A stretch of 55,442 nt of DNA from CAZOKN01 sp964580525 (lineage in GTDB: Bacteria; Pseudomonadota; Alphaproteobacteria; Rickettsiales; UBA6187). Of this stretch, positions 33,068 through 42,565 are shown in pieces; the stretch's first letter is position 1; the number at the start of each line of letters is the position of its first letter. The stretch is from the NCBI GenBank assembly GCA_964580525.1, contig CAZOKN010000007.1, forward strand, positions 1 through 55,442, read 5' to 3'. Below the pieces are notes generated by a model. That model searched no databases, was not told the DNA's origin, and was given only the letters and a program-made list of their open reading frames with translations. Position numbers and translations under genes: made by a program.

Positions 33068-33295
33068 ATGGAAGGACAAGCTTTGAAATTTATAGGAGTA
33101 GGTCTTACTGCTTTTGGTATGTTTGGTGCAGCTATTGGGGTAGGAAATATTTTTGCAGCTATGTTGAATGGCATTGCGCGTAACCCTTCTGCGGAAAGCA
33201 AATTGGCTAAATACGTATACGTAGGTGCTGGTCTTGCTGAAGCTATGGGTCTTTTTGCGCTTGTAGTTGCATTCATAATGCTTTTCGTTGTGTAA
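33068..33295 (+). CDS. atpE: F-type ATP synthase subunit c
   Basis: 75 residues, two helices with the polar loop IARNPSAE. Proton-carrying Glu58 in GAGLAEAMGLF. The first helix (FIGVGLTAFGMFGAAIGVGN) matches rickettsial subunit c, though the GVG spacing is slightly altered. AAGGAAAG precedes the ATG. Confidence 0.97.
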   Translation: MEGQALKFIGVGLTAFGMFGAAIGVGNIFAAMLNGIARNPSAESKLAKYVYVGAGLAEAMGLFALVVAFIMLFVV

Positions 33296-33318
33296 ATTTT
33301 AATAGGGCGGTTATATAA

Positions 33319-33804
33319 ATGCCTCAGTTAGAGTTTGCCACATACGCATCTCAGATATTTTGGTTGGCGGTTACGTTTTGTATCCTTTACTTTGTAATGG
33401 CTAGAAACGCTCTTCCTGTTATAAGGGAAGTTGTACAGAACCGCCAAACAAGAATATCGGAAGATCTAAAAAAGGCGGAAAAGCTTAAACAAGAAGCTGA
33501 ATCAACAGAAGCTGATTTTACGTCAGCAGTTGTTTCTGCGCGTCAAAAAGCTTCTTCTTTCATTAATGAAGCTAGAACTAAAGCTGATAAGGAAGCTGCA
33601 AAAAGACAAGCTGGTCTTGATGAAACTTTTGCTCGTCAGGCTAAAGATGCTGAGCACAGGGTGGAAGTTATAAAAAAAGAAGCCAGAGAGAAATTATTGC
33701 CTGTTACTATAGACTTTGCTAGCGAAGCTTTGAAAAAGCTTGCTAATGTTGAAGTTGATAGGAAAACTATTGAAGGCGTAGTTCTTAAGCTTGAACAAAA
33801 TTAA
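33319..33804 (+). CDS. atpF': F-type ATP synthase subunit b'
   Basis: 161 residues. One N-terminal helix (QIFWLAVTFCILYFVMA), then a long charged helical stalk. First of two b-type subunits, as in alphaproteobacteria and photosynthetic lineages. The N-terminal PQLEFATYASQIFWL is typical of b'. It pairs with b to form the peripheral stalk. Confidence 0.93.
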   Translation: MPQLEFATYASQIFWLAVTFCILYFVMARNALPVIREVVQNRQTRISEDLKKAEKLKQEAESTEADFTSAVVSARQKASSFINEARTKADKEAAKRQAGLDETFARQAKDAEHRVEVIKKEAREKLLPVTIDFASEALKKLANVEVDRKTIEGVVLKLEQN

Positions 33805-33828
33805 ATCACATTCATAAGGATTGTTATC

Positions 33829-34311
33829 ATGGTATTTGACCAGGCGTTTTGGGTTGCTGTTTCCTTCTGTATATTTGTTGTTTTGATTTATAAGCCTGTT
33901 GGTGGCCTTATAGCAAAGGCGCTTGATCAGCGTGCTGACAAAATAAAAAATGAACTTGGCGAAGCTTTGAGGCTTAAAGAAGAAGCTCAGGCCTTACTTG
34001 CGTCATACCAGCGTAAGCAAAAAGAAGTTGTAGAAGAAGCTGAGCTGATTGTTAAAGAGGCAGAAGCTGAAGCTAAGAGAATATCGCAAGAAGCTGCAAA
34101 AGAGCTAGAGATTGCTCTTAATAAAAGAGTTGAAGTTGCTATGCAAAAAATCGCAAGCTATGAATCTTCAGTTATCCAAGAAGTTAAAAACAATGCCGTT
34201 GATATAGCTGTAAGCACAGTACGTTCTTTGATAGTTGACCATTTAAACAAAGAAATGGCAGAAGAGTTGGTTAGTAAGTCTATTGCTGATATGGGTAAGA
34301 AGCTTCATTAA
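33829..34311 (+). CDS. atpF: F-type ATP synthase subunit b
   Basis: 160 residues. N-terminal helix (AFWVAVSFCIFVVLIY), then a heptad-like stalk rich in Lys, Glu and Ala (RADKIKNELGEALRLKEEAQ). Second b-type subunit, 24 bp after b'. Forms the heterodimeric stator. Last gene of the Fo operon. Confidence 0.94.
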   Translation: MVFDQAFWVAVSFCIFVVLIYKPVGGLIAKALDQRADKIKNELGEALRLKEEAQALLASYQRKQKEVVEEAELIVKEAEAEAKRISQEAAKELEIALNKRVEVAMQKIASYESSVIQEVKNNAVDIAVSTVRSLIVDHLNKEMAEELVSKSIADMGKKLH

Positions 34312-34344
34312 ACCTTTTTTAATAGCTTTTCATACGAGGTCAAA

Positions 34345-35289
34345 GTGCTCACTTGCCTGCGTGTCTTTCTATCATTGTTTTTTCTCACAGTTGCTTTTTT
34401 ATTTTTCAGTACAAATTCTTTTGCTGCTGCTTGGACTCAGCCCAAGGGAACCCAGCAAGTTATAAATTCCATGACAGGATATTATTCTTCCCACTATTTC
34501 GATGGCGACAGCAAAACCAAGAAATCTGACGCTAATTTTAGGAAAAGCGAGATCAGTAAGCTCGTTGAATATGGGTATAGCGACGATACTACATTAGGCT
34601 TTAATGGCCGTATGGAAAATCTGGATTTTAACAAAAAAGATTTGAATACTAATATTTTTGATTTTAGGCAATGTGGTGGAATTAATACCACACCTGGTAA
34701 GCACGTTACCATGAATATTGTGGAAGGCGATCTATTCTTCAGGCATAAATTATATGATCAGGATAGTTTTGTTTTTTCGGTGCAGCCATTAGTGAAAACT
34801 CCATGCTTGATTCGTTATGAAGATGGCAATTATAGTGTTGCAGGAAAAACCACAGATTTTGAGCTGCGCTTTTTAGGAGGCTATGCTTTTAAGTGGGAAC
34901 CTAGTGCAGATTGGGGAGAAAGAAAGAGACCATTCTCTGGACAATATCACTTTGCTGATTTGGAGGTAGCGTATCGCAAAAGGAGCAGCTTATTTTCCGA
35001 TCAGATAAAAATTGATGGTACGCTAGGTTTTAGACCAAGCGATGACTGGTTACTGCTTGGCCAATTTTTTACCACAATAGGTATAAATAAAGAGCCTGTA
35101 CGTGGTTTGATAGCTAATAGCCAGGTTTATTTTGAAGAGGATAGTTTTAATTCGTCAAAAATACAATTTTCGGTGATAAAGCAGATTTCTAAAGAATCAT
35201 CTATACAAGCAGCTGTTTTTCAGGAAATATATGGGCGCAATTCTGGCGAAGGTACGGGGCTGATATTTAGTATATGGAAGAATTTTTAG
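34345..35289 (+). CDS. XagA-like outer-membrane beta-barrel protein
   Basis: 314 residues with a signal peptide (SLFFLTVAFLFFSTNSFAAA). The rest alternates polar and hydrophobic residues and ends in FSIWKNF, an outer-membrane barrel signature. The opening AAWTQPKGTQQVINSMTGYY and KLVEYGYSDDTTLGFNG resemble XagA of Xanthomonas, the partner of glycosyltransferase XagB. Its end overlaps the next gene by 16 bp, so the two are coupled. It probably exports or anchors the polymer made by that enzyme. Family call rests on resemblance and context. Confidence 0.7.
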   Translation: MLTCLRVFLSLFFLTVAFLFFSTNSFAAAWTQPKGTQQVINSMTGYYSSHYFDGDSKTKKSDANFRKSEISKLVEYGYSDDTTLGFNGRMENLDFNKKDLNTNIFDFRQCGGINTTPGKHVTMNIVEGDLFFRHKLYDQDSFVFSVQPLVKTPCLIRYEDGNYSVAGKTTDFELRFLGGYAFKWEPSADWGERKRPFSGQYHFADLEVAYRKRSSLFSDQIKIDGTLGFRPSDDWLLLGQFFTTIGINKEPVRGLIANSQVYFEEDSFNSSKIQFSVIKQISKESSIQAAVFQEIYGRNSGEGTGLIFSIWKNF

Positions 35290-37106
35290 ATAATAATCTG
35301 GCAGATTTACTTTTGAAAAATGGGCTGCTTAAAGCTTCTCAGTTGCAGTATGCTTTAAATCTTGCAGAAGAAAATGGTGATAACTTGCATGACGTGATAT
35401 TGGCCGAAGGGTTTGTTAATCCTCATGAGTTATATAAATCTATTGCTGAAGTGCAGGGCAGCGAGTTTGCTGATCTTTATAATAATCCATGTGATTTGAG
35501 TTTGATAAAATCTTCTCAACGTGATGATTATATAAAATTGCAAATTATGCCTTGGCGTAAAGATGGCGATTTAGTTGTTATTGCGGCGGTAGATATTAAT
35601 GAAAAAGTTTTAAGCTGGGCGCAGGAAAAATATGGTGAGGATTTTAAATTTGCCATCACATCGCCTTATGATATCAGGCTAAATGCTAATTTATTATTTA
35701 AAAAAGATAATACCACAGATGCTCTGGAAGAGCTTTGGCTTTCAGATCCTTTATGTTCGGCGAAAGATTTATTTGCAGAATTTGATACGCGGATTTTTGC
35801 GTTTTTTGTGGCTGCAATTTTTATCTTTGTTGCTTTATTTCCAAAAATTGCACTTCTGTATATTTTTATTATATCGAGCATTTTTTATGCCGGCACTTTG
35901 CTATTTAAAACCATGCTGATTTTTATTAGTATGTTACGTGAGAAAAATAAACAACAAGGCGTTATAAAAACACCTGATAGAAAACTTCCGATATATACAA
36001 TTCTCGTGCCTCTATATAAAGAAGATAAAACTCTCGCCAAATTAGTTGATGCAATACGAAATCTTGATTATCCCAAGGCTAAGCTTGATGTAAAATTGAT
36101 TGTAGAAGAAGATGACACTCAGACTATTGAAGCTGTTAAAGCTCTTAAATGCGAGCGTATTTTTGAGATGGTGAAAGTTCCCTATTCTTTGCCGAGAACA
36201 AAACCGAAAGCGTGCAATTATGCTTTGCGTTTTGCGCGTGGGGAATATGTAACGATTTATGATGCGGAAGATGTGCCAGATAAACTACAGTTGAAAAAAG
36301 CTTTATATGCATTTGCTAATAATGGTCCTGAAGTTGTGTGTGTTCAGGCGCGGCTAAATTATTTTAATCGCGAGGAAAATATTTTAACGCGCATGTTTGC
36401 AATAGAATATTCAAATCTTTTTGATTTTATGCTTTATGGCTTAGAGGCGATGAATATTCCAATTCCTTTGGGAGGCACCAGCAATCATTTTAAAATTGAT
36501 GCGTTGCGGAGTTTATATGCCTGGGATCCATATAACGTCACTGAGGATGCGGATATTGGTCTACGCATCGCGCAAAAAGGTTGGCGAGCAAAAATGCTTG
36601 ATTCAATTACATTAGAAGAATGCCCTATTAGTGTGGGTGCGTGGATAAGGCAGAGGTCACGCTGGATAAAAGGCCATATGCAAACATATTTTGTGCATAT
36701 GCGCAGGCCAATTGAGTTGTATAAAAGAACAGGACTGGTTGGATTTATGGGTTTTCAATTTGTTCTTGGTGCTCCCGTTTTGGTTTTTATAATTAGCCCA
36801 TTTATGTGGCTTGGTTGTTTAATGTTTATGAGTGGTTGGTTGCAGTTGCCGACTGATACGCCATCGTGGTTTTATAACTTGATATCAGCGAGTTTTGTGA
36901 TTTTATTTTTTGGAATTGTGGTGCAATTAATGTCTGCTCTTCTTTCTATAAGATATAACAAATGGCGCGGTATGATGCCACATTTTTTGCTATTTCCATT
37001 TTATTGGGCTCTGCACTCTATCGCCAGTTTTAAAGCACTTTGGCAATTAATTACAAAGCCGTATTATTGGGAAAAAACCAAACATGGTGTTAGCAGATTT
37101 GCTTAA
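35274..37106 (+). CDS. XagB/NfrB-like family 2 glycosyltransferase with N-terminal MshEN domain
   Basis: 610 residues. Residues about 1-150 are an MshEN/GspE N-terminal-like domain (NLADLLLKNGLLKASQLQYA, DVILAEGFVNPHELYKSIAE), a fold that can bind c-di-GMP. Membrane helices follow (about 168-215). The GT2 domain has VPLYKEDKTLAKL, DAEDVPD (about 328), TEDADIGLR (about 422) and the processive RQRSRWIKG (about 458). Further membrane helices lie near the C-terminus. The layout matches XagB and the N4 phage receptor protein NfrB, membrane synthases of a surface polysaccharide. With the preceding barrel gene it forms an export pair. Confidence 0.85.
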   Translation: MEEFLDNNLADLLLKNGLLKASQLQYALNLAEENGDNLHDVILAEGFVNPHELYKSIAEVQGSEFADLYNNPCDLSLIKSSQRDDYIKLQIMPWRKDGDLVVIAAVDINEKVLSWAQEKYGEDFKFAITSPYDIRLNANLLFKKDNTTDALEELWLSDPLCSAKDLFAEFDTRIFAFFVAAIFIFVALFPKIALLYIFIISSIFYAGTLLFKTMLIFISMLREKNKQQGVIKTPDRKLPIYTILVPLYKEDKTLAKLVDAIRNLDYPKAKLDVKLIVEEDDTQTIEAVKALKCERIFEMVKVPYSLPRTKPKACNYALRFARGEYVTIYDAEDVPDKLQLKKALYAFANNGPEVVCVQARLNYFNREENILTRMFAIEYSNLFDFMLYGLEAMNIPIPLGGTSNHFKIDALRSLYAWDPYNVTEDADIGLRIAQKGWRAKMLDSITLEECPISVGAWIRQRSRWIKGHMQTYFVHMRRPIELYKRTGLVGFMGFQFVLGAPVLVFIISPFMWLGCLMFMSGWLQLPTDTPSWFYNLISASFVILFFGIVVQLMSALLSIRYNKWRGMMPHFLLFPFYWALHSIASFKALWQLITKPYYWEKTKHGVSRFA

Positions 37107-37116
37107 ATTCTTTCTG

Positions 37117-38094
37117 TTATTCTCTGCCTGTAAAAGCTGTAGCTCCTGGTTTAGAGATTTTTTCCAATTTTTGAAAATTAGCCAACCTTTCACCGAAACT
37201 TGGTAGTGGACTTGTAGCTACATGTCCACTAGCAGGTATTTTCCTCTTTTCACTATCATCAGGTATCTCTAGCTTTTTCGTAAACTCTTCTGAATTAAAA
37301 TCAGGAAAAGGTATAGGTTTCGTGTCCATGCCTGGTACGCGACTTAGTGAATAAGTAACTTTCCCGTGTTCTTGAGTATATTCAATAAAAGCAGAATTAC
37401 CTGTATTTATTTCTAGGTAATATTCAGAACCTTTTTGTATTGTAGAAATATCTTTTGGATCAATTCCGAAAGTTTCTAATATTCTATTCTTTGCTTCTGT
37501 AGCAGTTTTTTTGTCGTACCCATTTCGTACATAAATAGTCATTTTTGGTAGTTCAATTTTTTCTAGATCTGCAAGGTCAAAGTCAAAACGTTCGTCGATA
37601 GTATCTGAAGGTCTTAAATCGAAAGGAGATTCACCATTAATGCGTCTTTCTAGCTGCTTTATACTAGGTGTATTGAAATTAAGATCTGATTCTTTTTTTA
37701 GGAAATTTCCTATGGAATCTAATGTGTCAGAGCTGGCAAGTTTTTGCTCAGTTTTTGGAGTGTTAGGCACTTGAGAAGTTTGCTCTAAATCTCTTATAGC
37801 AGCTTTCTTTTCTTCTTCAGTATTTTCTGTTTTTGGATATTGATTTAGTTGATCGATTGCGGCTTTAACATGAGGAGATTCTGAATCTGTATCAGGGTGT
37901 TTTTGTGGATTGTCAGAAGTTTGCAGAACAGTTGGTGTTATTCTTGCTTGTGGAGGAGTTGATGTTTCTACAGAAACTGGAAAATCATGCTTTCTAGAAG
38001 ACTGACGCATGCGGCTAGGTAAATTTTTTATATGAGAGAATCTTTGGCTAATTTCTTTCATTCTACTTTGTTTATTTCCGCCCTCTTTACTCAT
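37117..38094 (-). CDS. Orphan protein with disordered N-terminus
   Basis: 325 residues, not recognised. Residues 1-150 are basic then polar and Pro/Ser/Thr/Glu-rich, probably disordered. Residues about 180-265 look folded, with alternating strands and a helix (KMTIYVRNGYDKKTATEAKN, ILETFGIDPKDISTIQ, YYLEINTGNSAFIEYT). The C-terminus is again polar. No signal peptide or membrane helix. It is convergent with the XagB-like gene and may belong with the larger orphan gene upstream. Such modular, partly disordered proteins are common among effectors of host-associated alphaproteobacteria, but no secretion signal is proven. Confidence 0.7.
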   Translation of the reverse strand: MSKEGGNKQSRMKEISQRFSHIKNLPSRMRQSSRKHDFPVSVETSTPPQARITPTVLQTSDNPQKHPDTDSESPHVKAAIDQLNQYPKTENTEEEKKAAIRDLEQTSQVPNTPKTEQKLASSDTLDSIGNFLKKESDLNFNTPSIKQLERRINGESPFDLRPSDTIDERFDFDLADLEKIELPKMTIYVRNGYDKKTATEAKNRILETFGIDPKDISTIQKGSEYYLEINTGNSAFIEYTQEHGKVTYSLSRVPGMDTKPIPFPDFNSEEFTKKLEIPDDSEKRKIPASGHVATSPLPSFGERLANFQKLEKISKPGATAFTGRE

Positions 38095-38135
38095 AATTTT
38101 TTCCTTCTATCAACTTACAAAATTCTATGGCAGCA

Positions 38136-38162
38136 ATAAAAAATGCGCCTTGTGAGCGCATT
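38136..38162 (-). terminator. Rho-independent terminator after the large orphan gene
   Basis: On the minus strand AATGCGC, a 7-nt loop and GCGCATT form a 7-bp stem, followed by TTTTTTATT. It lies about 90 bp past the stop of the 1048-residue gene. It separates that transcript from the 325-residue gene downstream. Confidence 0.75.
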
Positions 38163-38254
38163 ATATTTATTAATTTATTAACGTACAGGATTTTCTGATA
38201 ACGGAATAAAATCTTTCAGAAATTTATAGGAGTATTTTTGTAAGATATAATTTT

Positions 38255-41200
38255 TTATATACTACTTGAAAGTTCGGATGATTTGCTACTCTTTAAATGC
38301 TCTCCAGCAAACTTTCGTTCTCTGCTATTAGATTTATCGTTAGAAGTAGAACGCTCTTTTTCATATAGATCTCTTAGATTATTGGGTCCTTGCCCAGGTG
38401 CAAGATTCGATATCGCTACCAAGCAATCATAATGGAAATGACCATTTTTATCTGTTCTTTCCTCTATAATTATATCATCAAGAGAGAGATTTGGTTTTCC
38501 GAATTGCTGAGCAAGCTTTGCTATATTGCCAGAGCTTAATAGAATTTCTATTGGTAATTCTTTTTTGCTAGAAATAGTTACTTTCAGGAATCCTTCTTCT
38601 TTTGTTTCTTCATTTGCTGTTTTACTATCGGATAATGTTTCCAAAGTTGATGGTTCTGGAGCTTTTCTTAATTTTTCTTGCGAAGTGTTTGAACTACCTC
38701 TTATAAATGATCTATCGTTTGTCTGCTCATAAAATGATTCTACAAGAGATGCAAAGATTTGTTTTTTGGTACGCCCTTCTGAGATACCTTTTCTTATATT
38801 TTCTGAAATACCCTCAAACAGCTTATTTATATGCTTTTCTGCATCTGACTCTACTTTCTTTTTTTCACCAGATCCCAAATCTGATGGAGTTAAAAGTTCA
38901 AGTGGAATATTTTTCTTTGCCAGCTCAAGTGATCTTTCAATTAATTTTATTTGTTTTTTTTCTTTTGAGTTTTTTAATTTCTCAAAATCCAATGAGTTTA
39001 GAGCTGTAGCTAGAAGGCTTCTAGAGTATTTAATAGTCTGATGTTCAACAGTTAATACATTTTTATCAACAGCAATTTGTCTGATTGCAGTTCTGGTATC
39101 TTTAGGTCCAAAATTACGATTCTTTAAATCGATATCTTGGTAAAACCCCTTTGAATCTTTGCGGTTTATTCCATAATAATTATCTATTTCTAATGATAAT
39201 TGGTATAAATCCCTTGCGATATTTGTTTCTGCTTCAAACATTTCAGTACTATAGGATGCAATTTTGTCTGAAACCATTGTTGTTGTGATGCTTCTTCTTC
39301 CTTTCTGGCCAAATAATTCATCACCATAAACAAAAACTTTTTTCTTTCTTAATTCATTAGCTGCTTCATATAAAGCTGCTCGTGTTGAAATAGATACTCC
39401 TGAATTTTTTCTAGAACAGGCCTCAATTTGATTCTTTAAATTATTTGAAATAGTTTTTGCGTGACTATTTCTTATCTTCTTTGGTAGTTTCTTGTCTGGA
39501 TTATGTGTTAGATCATTTGGTAAGAAATTGTCTTTTTCCAGGTATAATTTCTTTGCACATTCTAAAGCTATTAAAGCTGAGCTTGTTGTATTAGTTTCCC
39601 AATCTTGATTTTTTAAGTACTCTCTATACAAGAAAGTAACCATAGCTTTACGATTTTTTTCTACCTCTTTTTTGTTTTTAGAATCTTTTATGGAATGAGA
39701 GTGTACCCTAAGATCATGATAAAACTGCCGCTCTGTTTCTTTTTGAAGTTTGGAAGCATTGTTTTGTAAAAGATATTCTTTTCTTTGAGTTAAAATATCT
39801 TTGAACTCGGTAGAATCTTTGGGTCTTGCAAAACATTCTTGATCAAAAGTTCTATAGAGCATTCTATATGTTCTATAGTGCTCCAATTCTAACTTATTAG
39901 ATTTTAGATAACTTTCTATAAGTTTTAGTTCTAGTCTAACAAAATCAGTTTCTGTAAGGCCAATATTTTTTGCAAGTTTGCGTATTTCTCCTGTACATTT
40001 CCTGTTTAGAATAGAATATTCTTGTTTGCTTATAATTCCATTTCTTACAGACTCTTCTAGTTTTGTCTTTGACAAATCCTGAATAAATATTTTTTCAAAT
40101 TGATCATAAAGTTTTGCTTTGTCTTTATTTTTCTTTTCTAGCAGCTCGTTAATTCTATCCAGATCATCATTTGGAAGAGTTCTTAGTGCACCACTCTTTT
40201 CAATTCTTCTATTTTTTCTATGTTCTAACTTTGATCCTAAATTTATTTTGTTTGAGTGGAAGTTAGTTTTGTCTATTTCAGTATTCAAAAGATCTCTTAG
40301 TTCTAATTTTCTTTGATCTCCTGTAGCAAGCAAGTCAGTAATAAAATTTACAACCATTTTTTGTTGATCTTGGTTGTTTGCATTTTCGTAAGGATTTATT
40401 CCTTTTTTTTCTAAATATTCTTGGAATTCTTTTAAAGAAAATTGCCTATCATTCTGAAATACATTTATTACGTGTTTTATGGCATTGGGTAATAATTCTT
40501 TTAATTGTCTTTCATCGAAGGATGTAATTTTTTTACGACTACACAATTCTATAATTTGTGCCAAAATATTAGACTCATCAATAAATTGATCTAAATCAAG
40601 ATGTACACTTAATGTTGAGCTTGATGGTGTAGTTTCATCCCTTCTGGTAATTTGCAATTCACCAAAAGAATCCTCATTAAATTCTTTTCTTTTTTTTCTT
40701 TTAGAAAATTTTTTCTTTTTATTATTTGTGGTTTCTTCCTGAGAGTTAGATAAAGAAGCGGATTTTCTTGAACCTCTGAAGAATTTTTTTTCTTTAGGTG
40801 ATTTACTTTTTGTTTCAGCTTTTTGTTGTAAAACTGGAGATTTTTTAGCAATAAGATTATTTGCAATGGCAATTAAGGATTCTTTTCCTTCTTCCATTTC
40901 CTCTGCGGCACCTGGTGTATATGCTGCTGCAACAAATTGAATTAGAGCATATGCGCCTTGTTCTTTTGTGTCTTTCTTTATAAAATTTAAAAATTCTTCG
41001 ATACTATCAGTTTCTAATAATTTTGTTTTTATATCAGAGCTATATCTTTCGATATAAGCACCATTTTCTTCTCTATATCCTGTATTTTTTTCGTATTCTT
41101 CAATATTTTCTGTGGCAAATATTCTAGATTCTATATCTATCAAAAGGTCGCTGAAAATTTCTACAACACGATGCTTTATTTCTAAGACATTTCTATTTCC

Positions 41201-41401
41201 GCGAAATGTTTTTTTCTTTTGCCCTTCAAGAGATTTTATTAGTTGAGATAATTCTCCTGCTTCTCGCCCTGTTGCATATAATTCTTCAAGCATTCTAGAA
41301 ACATAAGAAACCAATGTTTCTTTTTCTTCGCCAAAGTTCAATCCTTGTGCTTGACCGGGAAAATTCTGATTTTCTTCGCTTGAATTATTGTCTCTAGGCA
41401 T
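38255..41401 (-). CDS. Large charged orphan protein (1048 residues)
   Basis: Not recognised. Very rich in Lys, Glu, Asn and Ser, with strongly helical segments and likely coiled coils; no signal peptide or membrane helix. A short basic, disordered region lies at about 195-240 (RKSASLSNSQEETTNNKKKK). A folded tail is suggested at about 945-1005 (FLKVTISSKKELPIEILLSS, KPNLSLDDIIIEERT), and the last 40 residues are Ser/Lys/Arg-rich. It begins immediately after a possible terminator for the neighbouring lysC operon and has its own terminator. The size and composition recall secreted effectors of intracellular bacteria, but this is inference. Confidence 0.75.
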   Translation of the reverse strand: MPRDNNSSEENQNFPGQAQGLNFGEEKETLVSYVSRMLEELYATGREAGELSQLIKSLEGQKKKTFRGNRNVLEIKHRVVEIFSDLLIDIESRIFATENIEEYEKNTGYREENGAYIERYSSDIKTKLLETDSIEEFLNFIKKDTKEQGAYALIQFVAAAYTPGAAEEMEEGKESLIAIANNLIAKKSPVLQQKAETKSKSPKEKKFFRGSRKSASLSNSQEETTNNKKKKFSKRKKRKEFNEDSFGELQITRRDETTPSSSTLSVHLDLDQFIDESNILAQIIELCSRKKITSFDERQLKELLPNAIKHVINVFQNDRQFSLKEFQEYLEKKGINPYENANNQDQQKMVVNFITDLLATGDQRKLELRDLLNTEIDKTNFHSNKINLGSKLEHRKNRRIEKSGALRTLPNDDLDRINELLEKKNKDKAKLYDQFEKIFIQDLSKTKLEESVRNGIISKQEYSILNRKCTGEIRKLAKNIGLTETDFVRLELKLIESYLKSNKLELEHYRTYRMLYRTFDQECFARPKDSTEFKDILTQRKEYLLQNNASKLQKETERQFYHDLRVHSHSIKDSKNKKEVEKNRKAMVTFLYREYLKNQDWETNTTSSALIALECAKKLYLEKDNFLPNDLTHNPDKKLPKKIRNSHAKTISNNLKNQIEACSRKNSGVSISTRAALYEAANELRKKKVFVYGDELFGQKGRRSITTTMVSDKIASYSTEMFEAETNIARDLYQLSLEIDNYYGINRKDSKGFYQDIDLKNRNFGPKDTRTAIRQIAVDKNVLTVEHQTIKYSRSLLATALNSLDFEKLKNSKEKKQIKLIERSLELAKKNIPLELLTPSDLGSGEKKKVESDAEKHINKLFEGISENIRKGISEGRTKKQIFASLVESFYEQTNDRSFIRGSSNTSQEKLRKAPEPSTLETLSDSKTANEETKEEGFLKVTISSKKELPIEILLSSGNIAKLAQQFGKPNLSLDDIIIEERTDKNGHFHYDCLVAISNLAPGQGPNNLRDLYEKERSTSNDKSNSRERKFAGEHLKSSKSSELSSSI

Positions 41402-41423
41402 AAAAACCTTAAAGTTATAATTT

Positions 41424-41466
41424 TAATAAAAACTGCAGCAGTATACATAAAAAATGTTGCAGTTTT
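41424..41466 (-). terminator. Possible terminator of the lysC operon
   Basis: On the minus strand AAAACTGCA and TGCAGTTTT can pair (9 bp) around a 20-nt loop, followed by a short T-rich run (TTTTATT). It lies 86 bp past the FabK/NMO-like gene and before the orphan gene start. The stem is AT-rich and the loop long, so the call is moderate. Confidence 0.4.
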
Positions 41467-41551
41467 ATTAAAAAATAAAGATACGCTGAAATATTTTGCT
41501 AAGATTTTTAACAACGTAAGTTGATAGATGAATTGAGTTTTTGACTTTCAA

Positions 41552-42565
41552 CTACTGATTTGACTTCTCACTTAAGAACATTTCAGCCTGGTCGATTAGT
41601 TCCTTTATTATGTCAGATGCTGGTTGCTCTTTTTCAACCATTCCAACACTTTGGCCGGCCATAAGAGAACCGTTTTCCACATCTCCATCTATCACTGCTT
41701 TCCGCAGCGCACCTGCCCAAAAATGCTCTATTTTCAGTTGTGCTTCATTTTTATCCAATTTTCCTGCTTTATATTCGGCGATAGTATCAAGCTGCACTTT
41801 CTTGAAATCGTCCGTGGCTTTATTCTCGATAGCGCGCACAGGAATAACCATAAACTCAGGGTCAATCTGTACAGAAGGCATAGCATTTCTTGCCTGTGCT
41901 TTAATGAAAGCATGTTTGAAATTTGGATGGGCGATAGATTCAGTAGCACATACAAATTTTGTACCAAGCTGAACGCCGCTGGCTCCCATTTCAAGATATG
42001 ACGCCATAAGCTCGCCACGGCCAATGCCGCCTGCGACAAAAATTGGCACTTCATTCTTTAAAACCGGGATAATTTCTTGCGCCAAAACAGAAGTGGTAAC
42101 CGGACCAATATGGCCACCGGCTTCCATACCTTCAATAATCAGGGCATCCGCACCAGAACGTATAAGCTTTTTACCAATCACTAAAGCTGGAGCAAAACAC
42201 ATAACCTTTGCGCCATAATCTTTTATTTCTTTAATAGTTTTGGAAGATGGCAAACCTCCAGCCAACACAACATGGCTGACATTTTCTTCACGACAAACCT
42301 GTACGAGTTCTTCAAGAGCCGGGTGCATTATAATAAGGTTAACACCAAAAGGTTTGCTGGTGAGTTTGCGAGTGGCGCGGATTTCTTCGCGCAATAAATG
42401 AGGAGGCATAGAACTGCACGCAATAACGCCAAAACCACCGGCATTAGAAATTGCCGCAACCAAGTTACGCTCAGAAACCCATGACATGGCACCAGCCATA
42501 ATTGCATATTCAGTGCCAAGGAATTCGCATCCCTTATGCCAAAGGTTTTTGAGTTTTTTTGTCAT
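41552..42565 (-). CDS. FMN-dependent NMO/FabK-like oxidoreductase
   Basis: 337 residues. TIM-barrel flavoprotein of the nitronate monooxygenase/enoyl-ACP reductase II family: PIMAGAMSW-like start AIMAGAMSWVSERNLVAAIS, ISNAGGFGVIA, IIEGMEAGGHIGPVTTSVL (FMN and substrate loop), FVAGGIGRGELMASYLEMGA and GVQLGTKFVCATES. The family contains both detoxifying nitronate oxidases and the FabK enoyl reductase; which applies is not clear from sequence alone. It starts on the stop codon of lysC (TAATG), so it is translationally coupled to it. Confidence 0.85.
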   Translation of the reverse strand: MTKKLKNLWHKGCEFLGTEYAIMAGAMSWVSERNLVAAISNAGGFGVIACSSMPPHLLREEIRATRKLTSKPFGVNLIIMHPALEELVQVCREENVSHVVLAGGLPSSKTIKEIKDYGAKVMCFAPALVIGKKLIRSGADALIIEGMEAGGHIGPVTTSVLAQEIIPVLKNEVPIFVAGGIGRGELMASYLEMGASGVQLGTKFVCATESIAHPNFKHAFIKAQARNAMPSVQIDPEFMVIPVRAIENKATDDFKKVQLDTIAEYKAGKLDKNEAQLKIEHFWAGALRKAVIDGDVENGSLMAGQSVGMVEKEQPASDIIKELIDQAEMFLSEKSNQ

